A DNA stretch of 64,000 nt, taken from NCBI RefSeq assembly GCF_025118155.1, contig NW_026251415.1, positions 1 to 64,000 on the forward strand. Reading direction: 5' to 3'. Source of the stretch: Cokeromyces recurvatus (lineage: Eukaryota > Mucoromycota > Mucoromycetes > Mucorales > Mucoraceae). The position numbers and the translations under genes are program-made. The notes beneath the pieces are model-generated. The model did not search any database. It was not told the DNA's origin and saw only the letters and a program-made list of their open reading frames with translations. This document shows, piece by piece, positions 48,757 to 62,300 of the stretch. Each line of letters begins with the position of its first letter. The stretch's first letter is position 1.

Positions 48757-49324
48757 CACTTACCCATTTTTTTTTTTTACACTGCCTGTAATACAGCACA
48801 ACTCAGGTGATATTTATTTATAATAATGCTTAATGCTTTATTTATTTTAGCGTAAAACAATAAAATATTTAGCGTATTTTAATATAATTCTTTATTTATT
48901 GTACAGTAGTGATACATAATATACACTCATTTTCTCCGGTTAAATTCAGGGACATTAAAATAAAACAGCTGTTTATTAACATCATATAAAATCTTACACT
49001 ACTAAGAAGGGAATAAACCTTTCGAAAGCTGGTATATAGATTATATTATTGAGCAAGTGTTGTAAGACAGAGTATATATACCTGGATGCTTAAAGATTCA
49101 ATTGTATGTTGTTTTTTTCCCTTCAAGACAAAAACAATAAATAGACTAAACTCCTTTTTATTTAATAAACAATAACAAAGAAAACTGTCGTAGAATTAAT
49201 TCTAGTACAATAGTAACAATATATAAAATAGGATCGCTTTATTTACATAAGAAATCTTCCGCACTGTTCTAAACCAGCATCTTGGGTGTTTGAAGAAAAA
49301 CTCAAGTACACAGACGCATCATGA
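48757..49324. other. Convergent 3' intergenic region
   Basis: Lies between the ends of the kinase and Nxt1-like genes. It contains AATAAA/AATAA-like polyadenylation-type sequences on both strands and no gene. Confidence 0.5.
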
Positions 49325-49966
49325 TTAAACAAATCTAATTTTAATATGCTTATTAGTAAGAAATTTGTTTTTTTTTTCATACTTGAAACCAAGAATTCGA
49401 TTCCTGTTAATTACCTGAAATTATCACTTTGAACATAATAATTGCCTGCTTGTTTCTCATCAGGCATTAAAATAAAAGTTTGTGAAAAATGTCTCTTTAC
49501 TGGGTTATCACCATATTTAACTGTGCCGGTAGCGTTAATTAAAATACCACAAGTGCCTTGTGCATTCATAGTTGCAGGTAAAGGATGACAATCATAAACA
49601 TCAACTTCGTGGTGGGACATTGGTAATCGACCCAAAAATTCAGAATATTGTTGAGCTCCTGAAAATGCATTGCCTAATCAGAAAAACAAAACATATTATT
49701 ATTATTATTATTATTTTTTACTCTAATGATTATAACATTTTATCGTCTTACCATTCCATAATATAGCGGAATTATCACGATATAGATTTCCTAGATTCTT
49801 TGATAAAATCAGCATTAAAGCGAAAAAATAAAAAAAAACAAAAATGATCTTTTATGCATCACTGGAAAAAAAATGGTAATACCTGTCGTTGTGTATCATA
49901 ATTAGGATAAAAGAATTGAATAAATTGCTCGCTGCTCTTTTCAGCAACATTTATTATGACATCCAT
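49325..49966 (-). CDS. NXT1: NTF2-related mRNA export protein, Nxt1/p15-like
   Basis: A small NTF2-fold protein that pairs with the Mex67/NXF1 export receptor. Exons are 49966..49883, 49797..49752, 49673..49415 and probably a 10-nt last exon 49334..49325, giving 132 aa. The joined sequence NLYRDNSAILWNGNAFSGAQQYSEFL matches p15 (LYxxxxxxLVWNGNxxSG) rather than NTF2 itself. The core continues with YDCHPLP and HFSQTFILMPDEK and ends YVQSDNFR. If the last intron is not removed the protein stops at R (130 aa). With it, the end is NFRFV, closer to the family FRF. It is divergent from DNA2 with 282 bp between start codons. Confidence 0.85.
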
Positions 49967-50248
49967 CGTGTTGTGATTTGTTTGTCAAAAAGTAAGCGTT
50001 ATAAATTTTGACTTTTTTTTTATTGTTTGTATGTGTTTACCAGATTTAATAAAGAGCGGTCACAGCATTTTTTTTTTCAAAGACAGTCGAAGTGTAGAAG
50101 CATATCATGAGTATTCGCGTTTTTGAAAGAAATGGTTGTTGTGCGAGTTTTCAAATTCAGATATAATGTACCTCTATTTTTCTTTTTCTTTTTTTTTAAA
50201 GAAAAATACATTTAAAAATATCTTTATTCTTACTAATCTACATAGATC
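49967..50248. promoter_or_regulatory. Probable bidirectional promoter of NXT1 and DNA2
   Basis: The two start codons face away from each other across 282 bp. The stretch has T tracts at 50012-50020, 50069-50077 and 50191-50199. I see no named binding motif. The claim rests on geometry alone. Confidence 0.45.
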
Positions 50249-53200
50249 ATGAATAAATCAAAACTAATAAGGGAATCAGTAAATACAAACTCTTCGACAA
50301 ATATACATATGAATATACATAAGCGTTTAAAAATAGGTACACTACTTATACCTTAAGATCGTCCTTTATTAATTGTATTTGAAAAAAAAAAATTCCACCG
50401 ATCTATAGATCACCTTTCAGAACTAAATAAATCAGCAACTATTGATGATGATTCTATGTTTGGAGATGATATTGCTTTAGAAGAACTAGATATATCCGCA
50501 ATTATTAAGGCAGAGAAAAAATTAGATCTATCATCCAGTGATATTTTTGATGATTTACCTTTAGAAGAGTTAGGTGAAGTGTTGAACAGAGCAGAAAATA
50601 CCTTAAAAGCACCAACACAAAAAGTAAAATAAAAGTTTAATCTGACTTTTTTTTTTTTTTGCTTTTTTTTCTTTTGCTTCATCTTTAATCAAATGATTTT
50701 TGTTTTTATTTCTAGGCGAAACGGCAAAAATTTAATCGATATTTGGTTGCTAACGTAACACATGGAGCTTATACAATAGATGAAGATAAATATTCAGAAA
50801 AGGTTTTATTATTATCAATATTTCAACTACCTTAAGGACCTATCATTAATATATATATATGTGTGCGTATGTGTGTATGTATATAGATTTTATTATTAAT
50901 AGAAGAAGATGCCAATTCCACAATTACAGCAAAATTACGACAAGAATGGGAACAGACGTTAGTAACTATAGGAGATATAGTTCATATACCTTACACAACA
51001 GATATACACGAAGTAATCATTGATAATCAAAAAAACTTTATTATTGTTCATCCCGATCAGTTGATTTCATGTACTGCAGTGGCCGATACCTTTTTGTGTC
51101 TTCGAAAATCAGTCTTACAAATGAAAATTAAAGGTGTTAGTGAATATACAGAAGCACTTGTTCATGGAAATATCATTCATAGAGTACTACAAAATGCATT
51201 GCAAACAAACGAATTTTCTGTTAAGAGCATCAAGGATGAAATAAAGCGTGTTATAGTAGATTCATTAGAAGATTTATATGCATTGGATCAGGATGAAGAA
51301 ACTGCATTTAGTATTTTAAGCGGATATGCTGAGAGTATATATCAGTTCGGTACAACATTTGTAAACGAATATCCAAAGGCTACTGCTCGTCCAAGTACAG
51401 ATATGGGGCCAAATGTATCAAAAGAATTAGGATGTAATACTATATCTATATGTAAAGTACTAGATATTGAAGAACATTTGTGGAGTCCAACTTATGGATT
51501 GAAAGGCATGGTGGATGCCTCTGTACAATTAAGATTAAGCCCAACTAATAAGATTTTGACTGTTCCTTTTGAACTAAAGACTGGAAAAGCATCAAGGTTT
51601 TTGACGAATCGAGCTCAAACTTTGCTTTATACCCTTTTAATGAGTGATAGATATGGTAAAATGAATTATAATATATATATATATATGTCTGCATTAAACT
51701 CATATATCGGATTTTTTTTTTATAGATATTGATATTGGTGCAGGTGTTCTGTATTATTCTAAAACAAATAGTCTATATTTAGTCCCATCTTCAAGAAACG
51801 ATTTGAGATCCTTAATTATGTCTAGAAACTATTTGGCAATCACATGTAAAAATACTGAAACTTTACCACCTATGATAAAACATAATTATGCATGCCAAAA
51901 TTGTTATATGAATGATGTATGTATGATATATCATAAAGCGATTGAAAATGGAACAGGAACCACAAGTGGATTACACAAGTTATTTGAAGAAAAAACAGAT
52001 CATATAACTGAATCTATTTCATCCTTTTTTCAACATTGGTGGAAATTACTGGAGAAAGAAGAAACGAGCATTGATTATGTGCGTAAAGAAATTTGGCGTC
52101 AACCAGCTGAGATTCATGAGTTATCTGGAAGATGTTTGTCCAATATGATATTAAAGCTGTCAGCTTGTCAAATTGAGCCTGAGAATTCAATATGGAGATA
52201 TTGTTTTGTTCGTAGTCCGGATACAGAACATAAAGGGCCAATCGTATCAAATATATCAATTGGTGATCCAATTGTTGTTTCTAGTATGGAAGGACATATT
52301 AGTTTATCTATGGGATTTGTTATAGGTTTGACCAATCATGAGATTGTACTTAGTTTAAATGAGCCACTTCGTAGCCCACCACAGAAAGATGTTGGATTTG
52401 ATGCTTTAAGTAACCAATCATTTAAAACATTTGTTCGATTTAAAAATGACATAAAACATTATTATTCGCAGAATCGAATTGAATATCGTATAGACAAAGA
52501 CGAAATGGCGACGGGTATGAATATGCTTCGCAATAATTTAGTCTTACTAGTCACAAAGAATGATGAAAACCCTAGAATGCAAAGATTAAGAGACTTAATT
52601 ATTGATCTAGAGAAGCCAAATTTTGATACCACCGTACCTTATTTACCTCTTACGCCTAATATGAACCCAGATCAACGAAATGCACTTAAAAGAGTGCTCC
52701 AAGCAAAAGATTATAGTTTAATCCTAGGTATGCCTGGTACTGGCAAAACGACAACAATAGCAGAAATTGTAAAGTATTTAGTGGGACAAAACAAAACTGT
52801 GCTGGTTGCAGCATATACACATTTAGCCTTAGATAATGTTTTATGGAAAGTTCGACAGCATGGTATTGATGTTCTTCGACTTGGTAATATTGATAAAGTG
52901 ATGCCTTCAATGAGAGATTGTGTGCCTTCAATAAATGATACCATTACTACTGTAAAAGCCATGAAAGCATATTATAATTCTAGAAAAGTGGTTGGTGTCA
53001 CATGTTTAGGTGTCGGAGAGTAAGTTAAGACATGTTTACATATATGAATATATTCATATTAATATCTTGAATACTTTTTTTTTTTTTGAAGTGTGTTATT
53101 GCAAAAAAGGCAGTTTGATTATTGTATTATAGATGAAGCATCTCAAATTACATTACCTACATGCATTGGACCGCTTAGATATGCAAAGACATTTGTACTT

Positions 53201-54340
53201 GTTGGTGACCTGTATCAATTACCACCGATTGTACGTAAAGAATCAATGAATAGTGGATTAGAAAAATCATTATTCTCCATATTAGCAGAAGCGAGACCTG
53301 AGTCGATTAGTTATTTAAAATATCAATATCGTATGAATAGGGAAATTATGGATGTTTCCAATATGTTAATTTATGACGGTAAACTAAAATGTGGCAGTCA
53401 TAAAGTAGCGTCCAAGTCACTTTATATTCCTAGATTGGATATAGGATTAAAATCGATACATAAATCAAAAGAAGAGTTATGTAAAGGTTTATCTGACTGT
53501 TGGTTAAAGACAGTATTAGATCCAAGGCAAGTATATTGATACTATTATTGAAAAAAAAAAGATTAACGCTAAATAATTGTAATAGTCGAAAAGTAATATT
53601 TGTCAATACAGATGCATTAGTCGGGAAAGAAGTAAGAGTTCTTGGTGGCCTCCTTCAAAATAAGTCAGAAGCAAATTTAATATATCAAGCTACAGAAACA
53701 TTATTAGGATCAGGAGTAAATCAAGAACAACTAGCTATTATATCGGTTTATAGATCCCAATTACGTCTAATATCACAGGTTCTGAAAAATAGAAATGAAA
53801 TTGAAATCTCTACAATTGATAAATATCAAGGACGTGATAAAGATTGTGTCTTGATTTCTCTTGTTCGTAACAATCCTCAGGGTAATGTAAGTATATACGG
53901 TTAATAGTAATTACAGTTATATATATTTATACGTATTACTTATAATATAATCAGCCAGGTGATTTATTAAGAGATTGGCGAAGATTGAATGTAGCAGTTA
54001 CAAGAGCTAAAAGTAAATTAATTATATTTGGATCTTCTTCAACATTAAAGACCTCTGCTCTATATAAAAATTTAATAGATACTTTTGAACAGAGAGGATG
54101 GGTAAAGAAGTTAAATGATAAATAGTGAACTAAAAAAAAAAAAAAAGCTAATTTATTTATAAATAACAGGTATATCACATTTCAAGAGATACTGAGTTAA
54201 TGCATCAAAACTTATTTATAGATGAAAATGCTTTACTCAAGGAGGAATCACAGCAGCCACAAAAAAAATCATTTTTACCAACAAATATAATTCTAAAGAA
54301 AAACGATATTTTAAAAGAGATTTATCAAAATACATTGTAA
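50249..54340 (+). CDS. DNA2: DNA replication ATP-dependent helicase/nuclease Dna2
   Basis: Acts in Okazaki-fragment processing and double-strand-break resection. Nine exons: 50249..50336, 50409..50623, 50716..50802, 50887..51655, 51726..53019, 53092..53526, 53586..53886, 53955..54101 and 54170..54340. They sum to 1168 aa. Iron-sulphur cysteines are visible at about 192 (ISCTAV) and 443, 446, 452 ([10 protein letters not shown]). The nuclease residues are D340 (GMVDA), E359 and K361 (FELKTGKAS). The helicase part has [10 protein letters not shown] at about 721, IDEASQ, the [15 protein letters not shown] motif V and [15 protein letters not shown] motif VI. The intron after DPS uses a GC donor (AAG|GCAAGT). 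No GT donor restores frame there. The C-terminal exon gives GWVYHISRD... and [11 protein letters not shown]. Confidence 0.95.
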
Positions 54341-54360
54341 CATTCTCCTAATTGTTTTAA

Positions 54361-54430
54361 TCATTCTTCTCCTCTCTCCTTTTTTTTCCCTTTCCTTTCC
54401 TTTCCTTTACTTTTTTCTTCTTTTCTTTTT
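54361..54430 (+). promoter_or_regulatory. Pyrimidine-rich tract before the RapGAP gene
   Basis: The 113 bp between the DNA2 stop and the next start codon is mostly a C/T tract with CCTTT repeats, followed by TATATATA. Such CT blocks often mark transcription starts in fungal promoters; its use here is inference. Confidence 0.4.
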
Positions 54431-54453
54431 GTATATATATATATAATACATAT

Positions 54454-57140
54454 ATGAACCCATTACCAACTATTACTGAATATACTAATTGGATTTTAGA
54501 ACAGTGTCATGATGTATTATCTTCTATAGAAAAAGGAAACATTGATGATACGAAAGATTTAATTCAAAAGATATATGATCATGTAATCACATTGATTCAC
54601 TCAATAGACATATTTAAAGAAGATCAAATAATTTTACTAAATAAACTACAAAGCAACTCAGAAGATAATAAATATGATTTAAAACAAATAGTAAACAAGC
54701 CTTATCTCTTTATATAGCTTTACAATAGTGCTTATCCTCCCTTTATGTATATTAAACAGATACTAAATATGAAAGAAATCTGTTGTCAGATAACAGCTTG
54801 TAAACGAAAGAGTCTTTCATTAATAACAACATCCTCTCAATTTTATAAAGAGGAAGAAAGGGTAGTTTTGGATCGATTACAATATGCATCCTCATTTTAT
54901 AAAGACCAAATTGATGAAAATGCATGTTGGTTTCGAAATTATTTTGTTGGAAAGCCATATATTACATTATTTGGTCCTATTTTAGATGATGAGAATGACT
55001 TGGCCATTATATCAATTGTAAAAGAAACAAGTGAACAGAGATCAACTTGTTCACAGTATAGAATAATTGTTCGTACATATCAGGTATTCTAGATATTCAT
55101 ATATGAGAGGTCTCTAGTCTTAATATATAAATGTAAATATATAAACAAGTTTCCCTTAAAATATGAATGATTTTTTGTTTTTGTTTTCTTAGGATGTCAA
55201 TATGTACTTTATCATAAACGAATCAGATGCAACAGAATTAATGCTACAATTGGTATCTACCGGACAAGCTTATAAATTGAATTCAGAAAGTGAATCTACA
55301 ACAACAATGGCAATAACTAGAAAATATCAAACTTTACGTAGATTTTCTTCTACTTTAATTTCAAGCCAAAATCAAGAAATATATTCAACTAATTTAATGA
55401 GAGCTGCACTTCTATTTTTATTTCAAGACATTGATCTTAAACTCTTTAAGGAATTGTCTGCTGAAATGACTATATTATCTGGATTAGAGAAAGAGTTTTT
55501 AAAATATGATGAAATTAGTGTAAGAATGATAACTATTTAAGGCTTGTATAAGTTTTATTAAGCCGACCTTCTCCTTCTCCTACTCCTTCTCCTTCTCTTA
55601 CTCCTTCTCTTACTCCTTCTCCTACTCCTTTTATTTATTTATTTATTCCTAGATATCAAAATCTTATAAGTTTGGGTTAATAACAGTTAAAGATGGACAA
55701 ACTACGGAAGAGGAATGGTTTTCAAATACTAATTTATCTGAATCATTAGAAAGATTTTTAAATATCATTGGGCATCCCATTAAATTAAAGGATTATAAAG
55801 GTTATGCAGCTGGACTGGATACAAAAAGTACAAGTCAATACATATACATATAAACACGTTATAAAACCCTTCTATTTTTCTTTTTTTTTTTTTTTTTATA
55901 GCTGGTGAATCAGGTGAAATATCATTTGTCTCTTCATGGAAAGGACGTGAGATAATGTATCATGTTGCTCCTCTTATGCCTTCAAGAAAAAATGATTTAC
56001 AACAAATACATAGAAAAAGATATATAGGAAATGGTATATACGTATATACATGTTTAGCCTTAGTTTGACCCTCATATCTCCTTTATTAGATATTGTCTGT
56101 ATTGTATTTATAGAAGGAAAAAATGAAAGGTTTGACCCTGACTCTATTCGTTCTCAATTCCTACATGTGTTTATCATTGTATATTTTGAAACAATAAATG
56201 ACCAAGATTCATGGAGGTATTACAAGCATATCTAAACTGATAGATTTGCTAATTTACAATAATAATATATACATATATATATACACATATAGAATAGAAG
56301 TTGTTTATAATAAACAGGTTAGATCGTTCCCACCACCCATACCCAGTCCACCTATATTTTATAATGAAAATGAGTTGCGAACTTTTTTATTATCTAAGAG
56401 TATATATTTATATATGCATATAGATAAAGAGAGAACTAATTCATATATGTTTATATATATAGGTATAAGCGCAGAAAATCATTCATTGAAATCGGAAAAA
56501 TTTACATCTCTTAACGACAAAGCTCGTTTGCAACTATTTGAAAACTTGATTACAATTGGTATACGATTTAGTCAAGTTGCTCAATCATTCGCTGGACATA
56601 ACAGTGATAAAAAATCTGGAAACTGTATTAACACTGGAAGACCAAAATCAGCAGGTGCTCAACAAAGTTTTAGTCACCATAAAAAGTCTCAAGAGGTAAT
56701 CGATCTTCCTCCACCTCCTCAATCACTGACTCCTGATCGTCCACCCATTTCCAAATCTAACATAAAGAATCTAACAAGAAGAAAAAATAACGGAGGACAG
56801 CACCCATGCTCTTCAACTAGTTTAACTACTTGTAAATATATTATATCTAATCAAAAACAGGAAACCCAGAGTAAGCAAATATTAGATAAAACAAAAGAAG
56901 GTAGTTAGTAGTAATACACAATGTATAATATATATAATTAACTTGTAAAAAAAAATAAATAAAAAAGATAACATTGAGGAAAAGAAGCATACAGAATATG
57001 ATACAGAAGAATCTCATACTGCAGGTTCTGGAATAAATGCAGTCAGCAGTATTCGGTATAAAGCTCATAACTTAATGAATAGTATGATAGGTCGAAGAAA
57101 ATATAGAACAAATACATTACATCGTTCATCTCCAATATAA
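54454..57140 (+). CDS. RapGAP-domain GTPase-activating protein
   Basis: A predicted activator of GTP hydrolysis on a Rap/Rheb-like small GTPase. Nine exons: 54454..54690, 54760..55083, 55193..55519, 55653..55827, 55902..56033, 56090..56216, 56293..56399, 56463..56900 and 56968..57140. They sum to 679 aa. Residues 1-295 are mostly helical, without a known motif. The catalytic domain covers about 297-500: SKSYKFGLITVKDGQTTEEEWFSN, GYAAGLDTKTGESG, EIMYHVAPLMP, HRKRYIGNDIVCIVF (asparagine thumb expected in IGND, N398) and SIRSQFLHVFIIV. The tail is proline- and basic-rich. The intron before residue 297 carries CTCCTT repeats. Absence of a tuberin N-terminal domain separates it from TSC2. Partner unknown. 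Confidence 0.9.
55563..55632 (+). repeat. CTCCTT-type microsatellite inside a RapGAP intron
   Basis: About eleven imperfect CTCCTT/CTCCTA/CTTACT units lie in the intron between exons 3 and 4. They may act as an extended polypyrimidine tract, since the acceptor follows within about 20 bp. Confidence 0.85.
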
Positions 57141-57518
57141 TACGACGCATATGGAAATATGAAATGGGATATGATCAGCGTGTAATAACTTCATATTATT
57201 ATATAAATAAATAAAAATTAGGGATAATATATATTTTAAGCTTTTTCTATAGATATAAAGAAGCATATCACACATATATATTATAGGAGCAATTTATTAT
57301 ATATTTATATATTTTTAATGTCGATCAATATTGAGCCCTTATGTTTTACGATTGATATTAATGAAACAAGTAGTTTAACACTTCTTGTCTAGAATGGATA
57401 TAATAAAATAGGATATAATAAAACGATATTTTTTATGGTAACATGTGTAGATATAACAAAGATGAAGTTTTACAATCAGAAATCAGGGGGGGTTTTCCTT
57501 TTCCTTTTCCTTTTTCTT
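57141..57518. other. Convergent 3' intergenic region
   Basis: Lies between the ends of the RapGAP and G-alpha genes. AT-rich, with a TTTTCC repeat at about 57495-57519. No gene seen. Confidence 0.5.
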
Positions 57519-58693
57519 TTATAAAAGGCCCACATTACGTAAGTTATCATGAACCACAATATCATTGACAGCATTCATCACGAATTTGATTTGTTTTGTA
57601 TCCGTTGCACAAGTCAAATGAGTATAAATTTGCTTTGTATCAGCTCTGGTATTTAAAGATACAAATTTCTGTAAGAGATACTGACAGGCTGCATCATAAT
57701 TTTCACCACCTCTATAATCATCAAAGTAATCACTTAATGGACTACGAGAGAGCTTTTCAGCAAACAAATCAATTTTGTTCAAAAATAAAATAATTGAAGT
57801 CTTTATAAACCATCTTGAATTACAAATAGAATCAAATAGAGTTAAAGATTCTTGTAAACGATTCACACTTTCATCTTCAAATAAGACTTGATCATATTCT
57901 GAAATAGCTACCAAGAATACCAAGGCTGTCACATTTTCAAAGCAATGAATCCATTTCTTTCGTTCTGACCTTTGACCCCCCACGTCAAACATACGATAAG
58001 TAAGTGATTCAATGACAAAGGTAGTTTCTGTAATGCCTGTAGATTTTACACGAGATCGTAGTACATCTTGATCACTGGGCATATAATTTGGTTGTCCGAT
58101 ACGGAGAATTGAATCAAAATAGCTATGATAACAAGATTAATTTTTTTTTTACTTCTTTTATAAATGTATAATACTTACTATCGTGCTGAATCATTTAGTT
58201 GAAATTCATTTGATCTATGAACACACTCTTGAACTCCTTTATCTGACCAAAGAGAGTCAATGGCTTCAACAAGTTCATGACCTAAATAATCAATTTGTGG
58301 AGGTGCTTCCATAATAAGTCGTTTATGTATTTCATTTTCTTGATTTTCAAATAAAACGCCCAAATTATTCATAGCCTCTAGAGTCACTCTCATGGATTGT
58401 AGAGTATTACTAAATATGACTTCTTTAAAACTTTCTCTTTCTTCAGGTGTATATCCACCATCATGAATCAATTTCATTTGCTTTAAAATAGTAGATTTGC
58501 CTGATTCTCCCGCGCCTAATACGGATAAAATTGGACTCATGTACTTTTTTTTTATTTTTATATTTATATAATTACCTAAAAGCAACATTTTTATTTCTTT
58601 TTTCAAATTGGCCCTATCTCGTTTAATTTGTGCATCAATTTCTTGGTTTCTTTGCTTCTCTTCAATTTGTTCAGTTGATTGACAGCAGCCCAT
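57519..58693 (-). CDS. Heterotrimeric G-protein alpha subunit
   Basis: A signal-transducing GTPase coupled to membrane receptors. Exons are 58693..58576, 58515..58179 and 58122..57519, giving 352 aa. MGCCQS provides the myristoylation glycine and palmitoylation cysteines typical of fungal group I/III subunits. The P-loop GAGESGKST is at 40-48. LRSRVKSTGI (switch I), DVGGQRSERKKW (switch II), FLNKIDLF (base recognition) and TCATDT follow in order. The C-terminus reads NLRNVGLL. The cysteine found four residues from the end in Gi-type subunits is replaced by valine, and the receptor-binding tail is therefore unusual. All catalytic residues appear intact. Confidence 0.95.
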
Positions 58694-59392
58694 GATGGAT
58701 ATATATATATATGTATTTATATGTATGTATGTATGTGTGTGTGTGTGTGTATACGTATATTAAAATAAATAAATATTTATGTATACGAAAATCTATAGTA
58801 GTTTTTTTTTTCTCTTGTATAAATAAGAAAAAAAGAAAGTAGAAAGAAAAAAAAAAAAAAGAAAAATAATACTATTATTATTTTTATTCAATTTTATTTT
58901 ATTTTTTTCGTTAAATACAATCTTTAACATAAAGATGCTTTTACCATATTCAGTAGTTTATTACTGCCCCTTATTTTTTTTTATTTTTTTACTCCTTAAA
59001 AAAAAAAAAAAAAAAAAAAAAATATATAAACAACACGAAACAAGCCTCGAACATGTCATTTCAATAAGAATAAATATACAGAAACAGGTTTTTCACTAAT
59101 TAAGGAATAAAGTGTAACCATCATGGATTATTTTACTCCTGAATAAACTTGTTTAACGAAAACAAACAAACAAATAAATAAATAAAAAGAGATAAACGAC
59201 GAGCTATATAAATCTGACACGGACTCTGATCATCATGCCCTTCTTTTCTTTTAATTATATTAATGTGCTTATGATCATACATATATTAGGTAATAATGGT
59301 AATTATTATTTAAAATGTAGTAAGTAATAATAGAATTTTGGTATGACATATATTAAAAAGGATTAGGGTAAAGTAATGTATATATATTTTCC
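58694..59392. other. Intergenic, low complexity
   Basis: Upstream of G-alpha and downstream of the Vrl1-like gene. It holds a TATG/GT microsatellite at about 58720-58750, poly-A at 58998-59022 and AAAC/AAAT repeats at 59160-59185. No gene seen. Confidence 0.5.
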
Positions 59393-62300
59393 TTATATTG
59401 GTAAAGATGGTAATGGCTTTTCCCATTTTGTTAAAGTTTGACTGAGAACATGAAGTTTATTTTTCTCCATCCTGAGTGTCGATTTAACTAATCTTCGAAT
59501 TGCTTTAATCATTATTTTCGGGTGAATATCTTGAAAATGAGCTAATTCATCTGATATTATTTTATGTGATTGTTGTATTTGACTGTCTAAGCTATTGAGC
59601 TCATTTATTTTCTTTTCCAAGAAAAAAAAAAAAGTGAGTATAAAGATAATTAGGATCTCTCGACTTGAATTGAATTTACCTTTATTATTTTATCTTTATC
59701 TAATTCTATTTGTCTTTTTCTATCATTTGTTGAAAATATATCATGCCAGCCTTTTGATTTGCCAAGTAATTCTTTTTGTACCTCTATACTCTCTTTTATA
59801 ACATGTCTTTGCTTAATAAGTGTAAAGGGTCGTTGTAAAGAGAGCTATACATATAGTAGTAATGTTAATAAGCTAAATGTATCTATCAACAAATGTTAAA
59901 TAGTTATTACAAGTATTCCATCCATGATTGTATATAACATTCGACACACTTTCATAAATTCGCTCCAAGGGGAAACATACTATATGTATACATATTTATA
60001 TTTAGATCAGTGTATACAAAAGAAAGAAATCCCTACTATTACATTTTTTTCAAATATAACGTTACTGCAAACATAAATTGTCTCTAAAGCTAATGGATTA
60101 GAAGAGAACATATCTAATTGTTGAGAGGATGCCTCAAAGATGCTTCGCGAAAACAACTCAAACCCTTTCTCCAACTCTAATATAGATATTAATATATTAA
60201 GTTAAAATCAAGATCCTATACTTACCTAAACCAGAATAAATAAACTTTATACAATTTATCAATAAACTTAAAAAATGAGTTTTCAAAGGCATCAATAAGT
60301 CTTCAGTGTATTTCAAAAAATATTCTTCATCTTTACTATTCATCATGTTATTGTTTGAAAGAGGCGTATCATTCATTTTTTCCAGTAAAAGTTGTCTTCT
60401 AGAAAATGAATTATCAAGAAGGCTCGATTTTTCCACGTCTGAAGATGATCGAACAAAAGAAAGGACAAAATCATGTCTTTTAAGTAAAGGATGATATAGA
60501 AGCCAATCCATAAATGATTGAAGTTTGCCAAGAGTATCATCAATAAGTATACGAGGAGGAGGCTTAAAATCAATTAACTCGGGAGATGATATTTGTTGAA
60601 AAGTGGGTAAAAACAACTCTGGCATTTCATATAATAATCCTTTTCTTAATAACAGAAAATCTTGATATCTTCTTTTTACTATTTTCATCGTTTCTGGTTT
60701 ACCTATCTATATATGTATATATATATATATATGCATTCATACATATAGAACAAGTACTTTAGTAAGAGACTTGTCAAGTAACATATACTTTTTGAATTGA
60801 ATTACCTTACCACTTTTTATTATATAAAAAATGTCGGATTGTTGGTTATTAGGCTTTTTTTCTATACATGATCTTGTCACAGCCCAAGAATAGTCTTGTA
60901 TGTCATTTTTAAAGTTTGCAGTTAAACAAATATCTTTTTGTAAATACAGTTCTTTTAAATTAAGGGAGAGAAAAAAAAACATACACACACATAAACACAC
61001 ACACACACACACACACATACAGTTATAAATCCATACCATATCATAAATACAATTTTATCTATTACCATCCATACATGTCACTAACTCAGACACTTTGCAA
61101 ATATCTACAGGATGTTCACCCTTAAAGTTAACTGCATTTATCCATGCACCATTGTTTACTAGAGCTTTAATAAATAAGATGGCATTTACTATATTTTGCT
61201 TAGGTGCCCGAGTAGATATTCCAGCTATCAAGTGAAGAGGTGTATTACCGTAATTCCAGCTTCGAACGTTTACAATACCTTTCATTTGTTCTACTATATA
61301 ATTTAAACTATTTTCACCAAACACCATCACTAAACCTTCACAAAGATGAGTTGCCAGTAAATGAAAAATTGTGTTGCCCTCTTTATCCACTTGAGAATAG
61401 GTATCCATCATAATATAGGGTATTAATGTTTCTATAAGATCTAATCGTCCTTTAGAGGCCCACATCATAAAAGGTGACCGACCCATGTGATCTACGTCGT
61501 TTACTAAATCATCTAATTGAAATGTAGGCTGTATCATCACATATTTTAATAGGTCTAAACTTTGAATCAAATGATAAAATGTTTCTCCCTTTTTATTTTT
61601 GCTTTTCCTCCACGAAAGATCTAATTGTTCCATCAAATAGGTTATAAATTCTAAGGAACTATTATTTTGAGCTGCAATATGAAGTACAGAGTCGTATGTT
61701 ATAGAATTAACTTGATAGAGTCGATGTATGCCAACCTCTTTTAGTAGCAATTTAATTAGACTAAGATTATTCGTACCAGCAGCATACAAAATTGCACTGT
61801 TTCCGGTATAATCAAGCGAATTTATGGATTCTTTAACCATTTTGTGTTTCAATAATATCCTAACACTATCTAAAGAATTACTACACTTGATGGCACACAT
61901 AAGAGGTGTACAATTATTATCATTTTGACTATAGTCAGATCGATGAATCAAATAATCAACAATATTCGCTTGTCCATACATACACGCTATCATCAGGCCA
62001 TTATTACCATTTATATCGCGTACCTCAATTGTATCATTATAATAAGGATTCTTAATTTCTGTAATATCACCTGCCTTAATTGCTGACCAAAAAGACTTAT
62101 TTTTCCTTGAAATATTGGATAATTCTAATTGAGCATCAAGAATATAATCTAAAACACCTTCAAGGGTACTAAGAGCATATCCATCTTTTCCAATTTTAAC
62201 ATTACGACTAAAATTGTATTCCTAACAAGCATATACATATATCTATTAAACTCTGTTTTTATCTCTCTCTCTCTCTCTTTCTCTGAAAATAAATAAAAAA

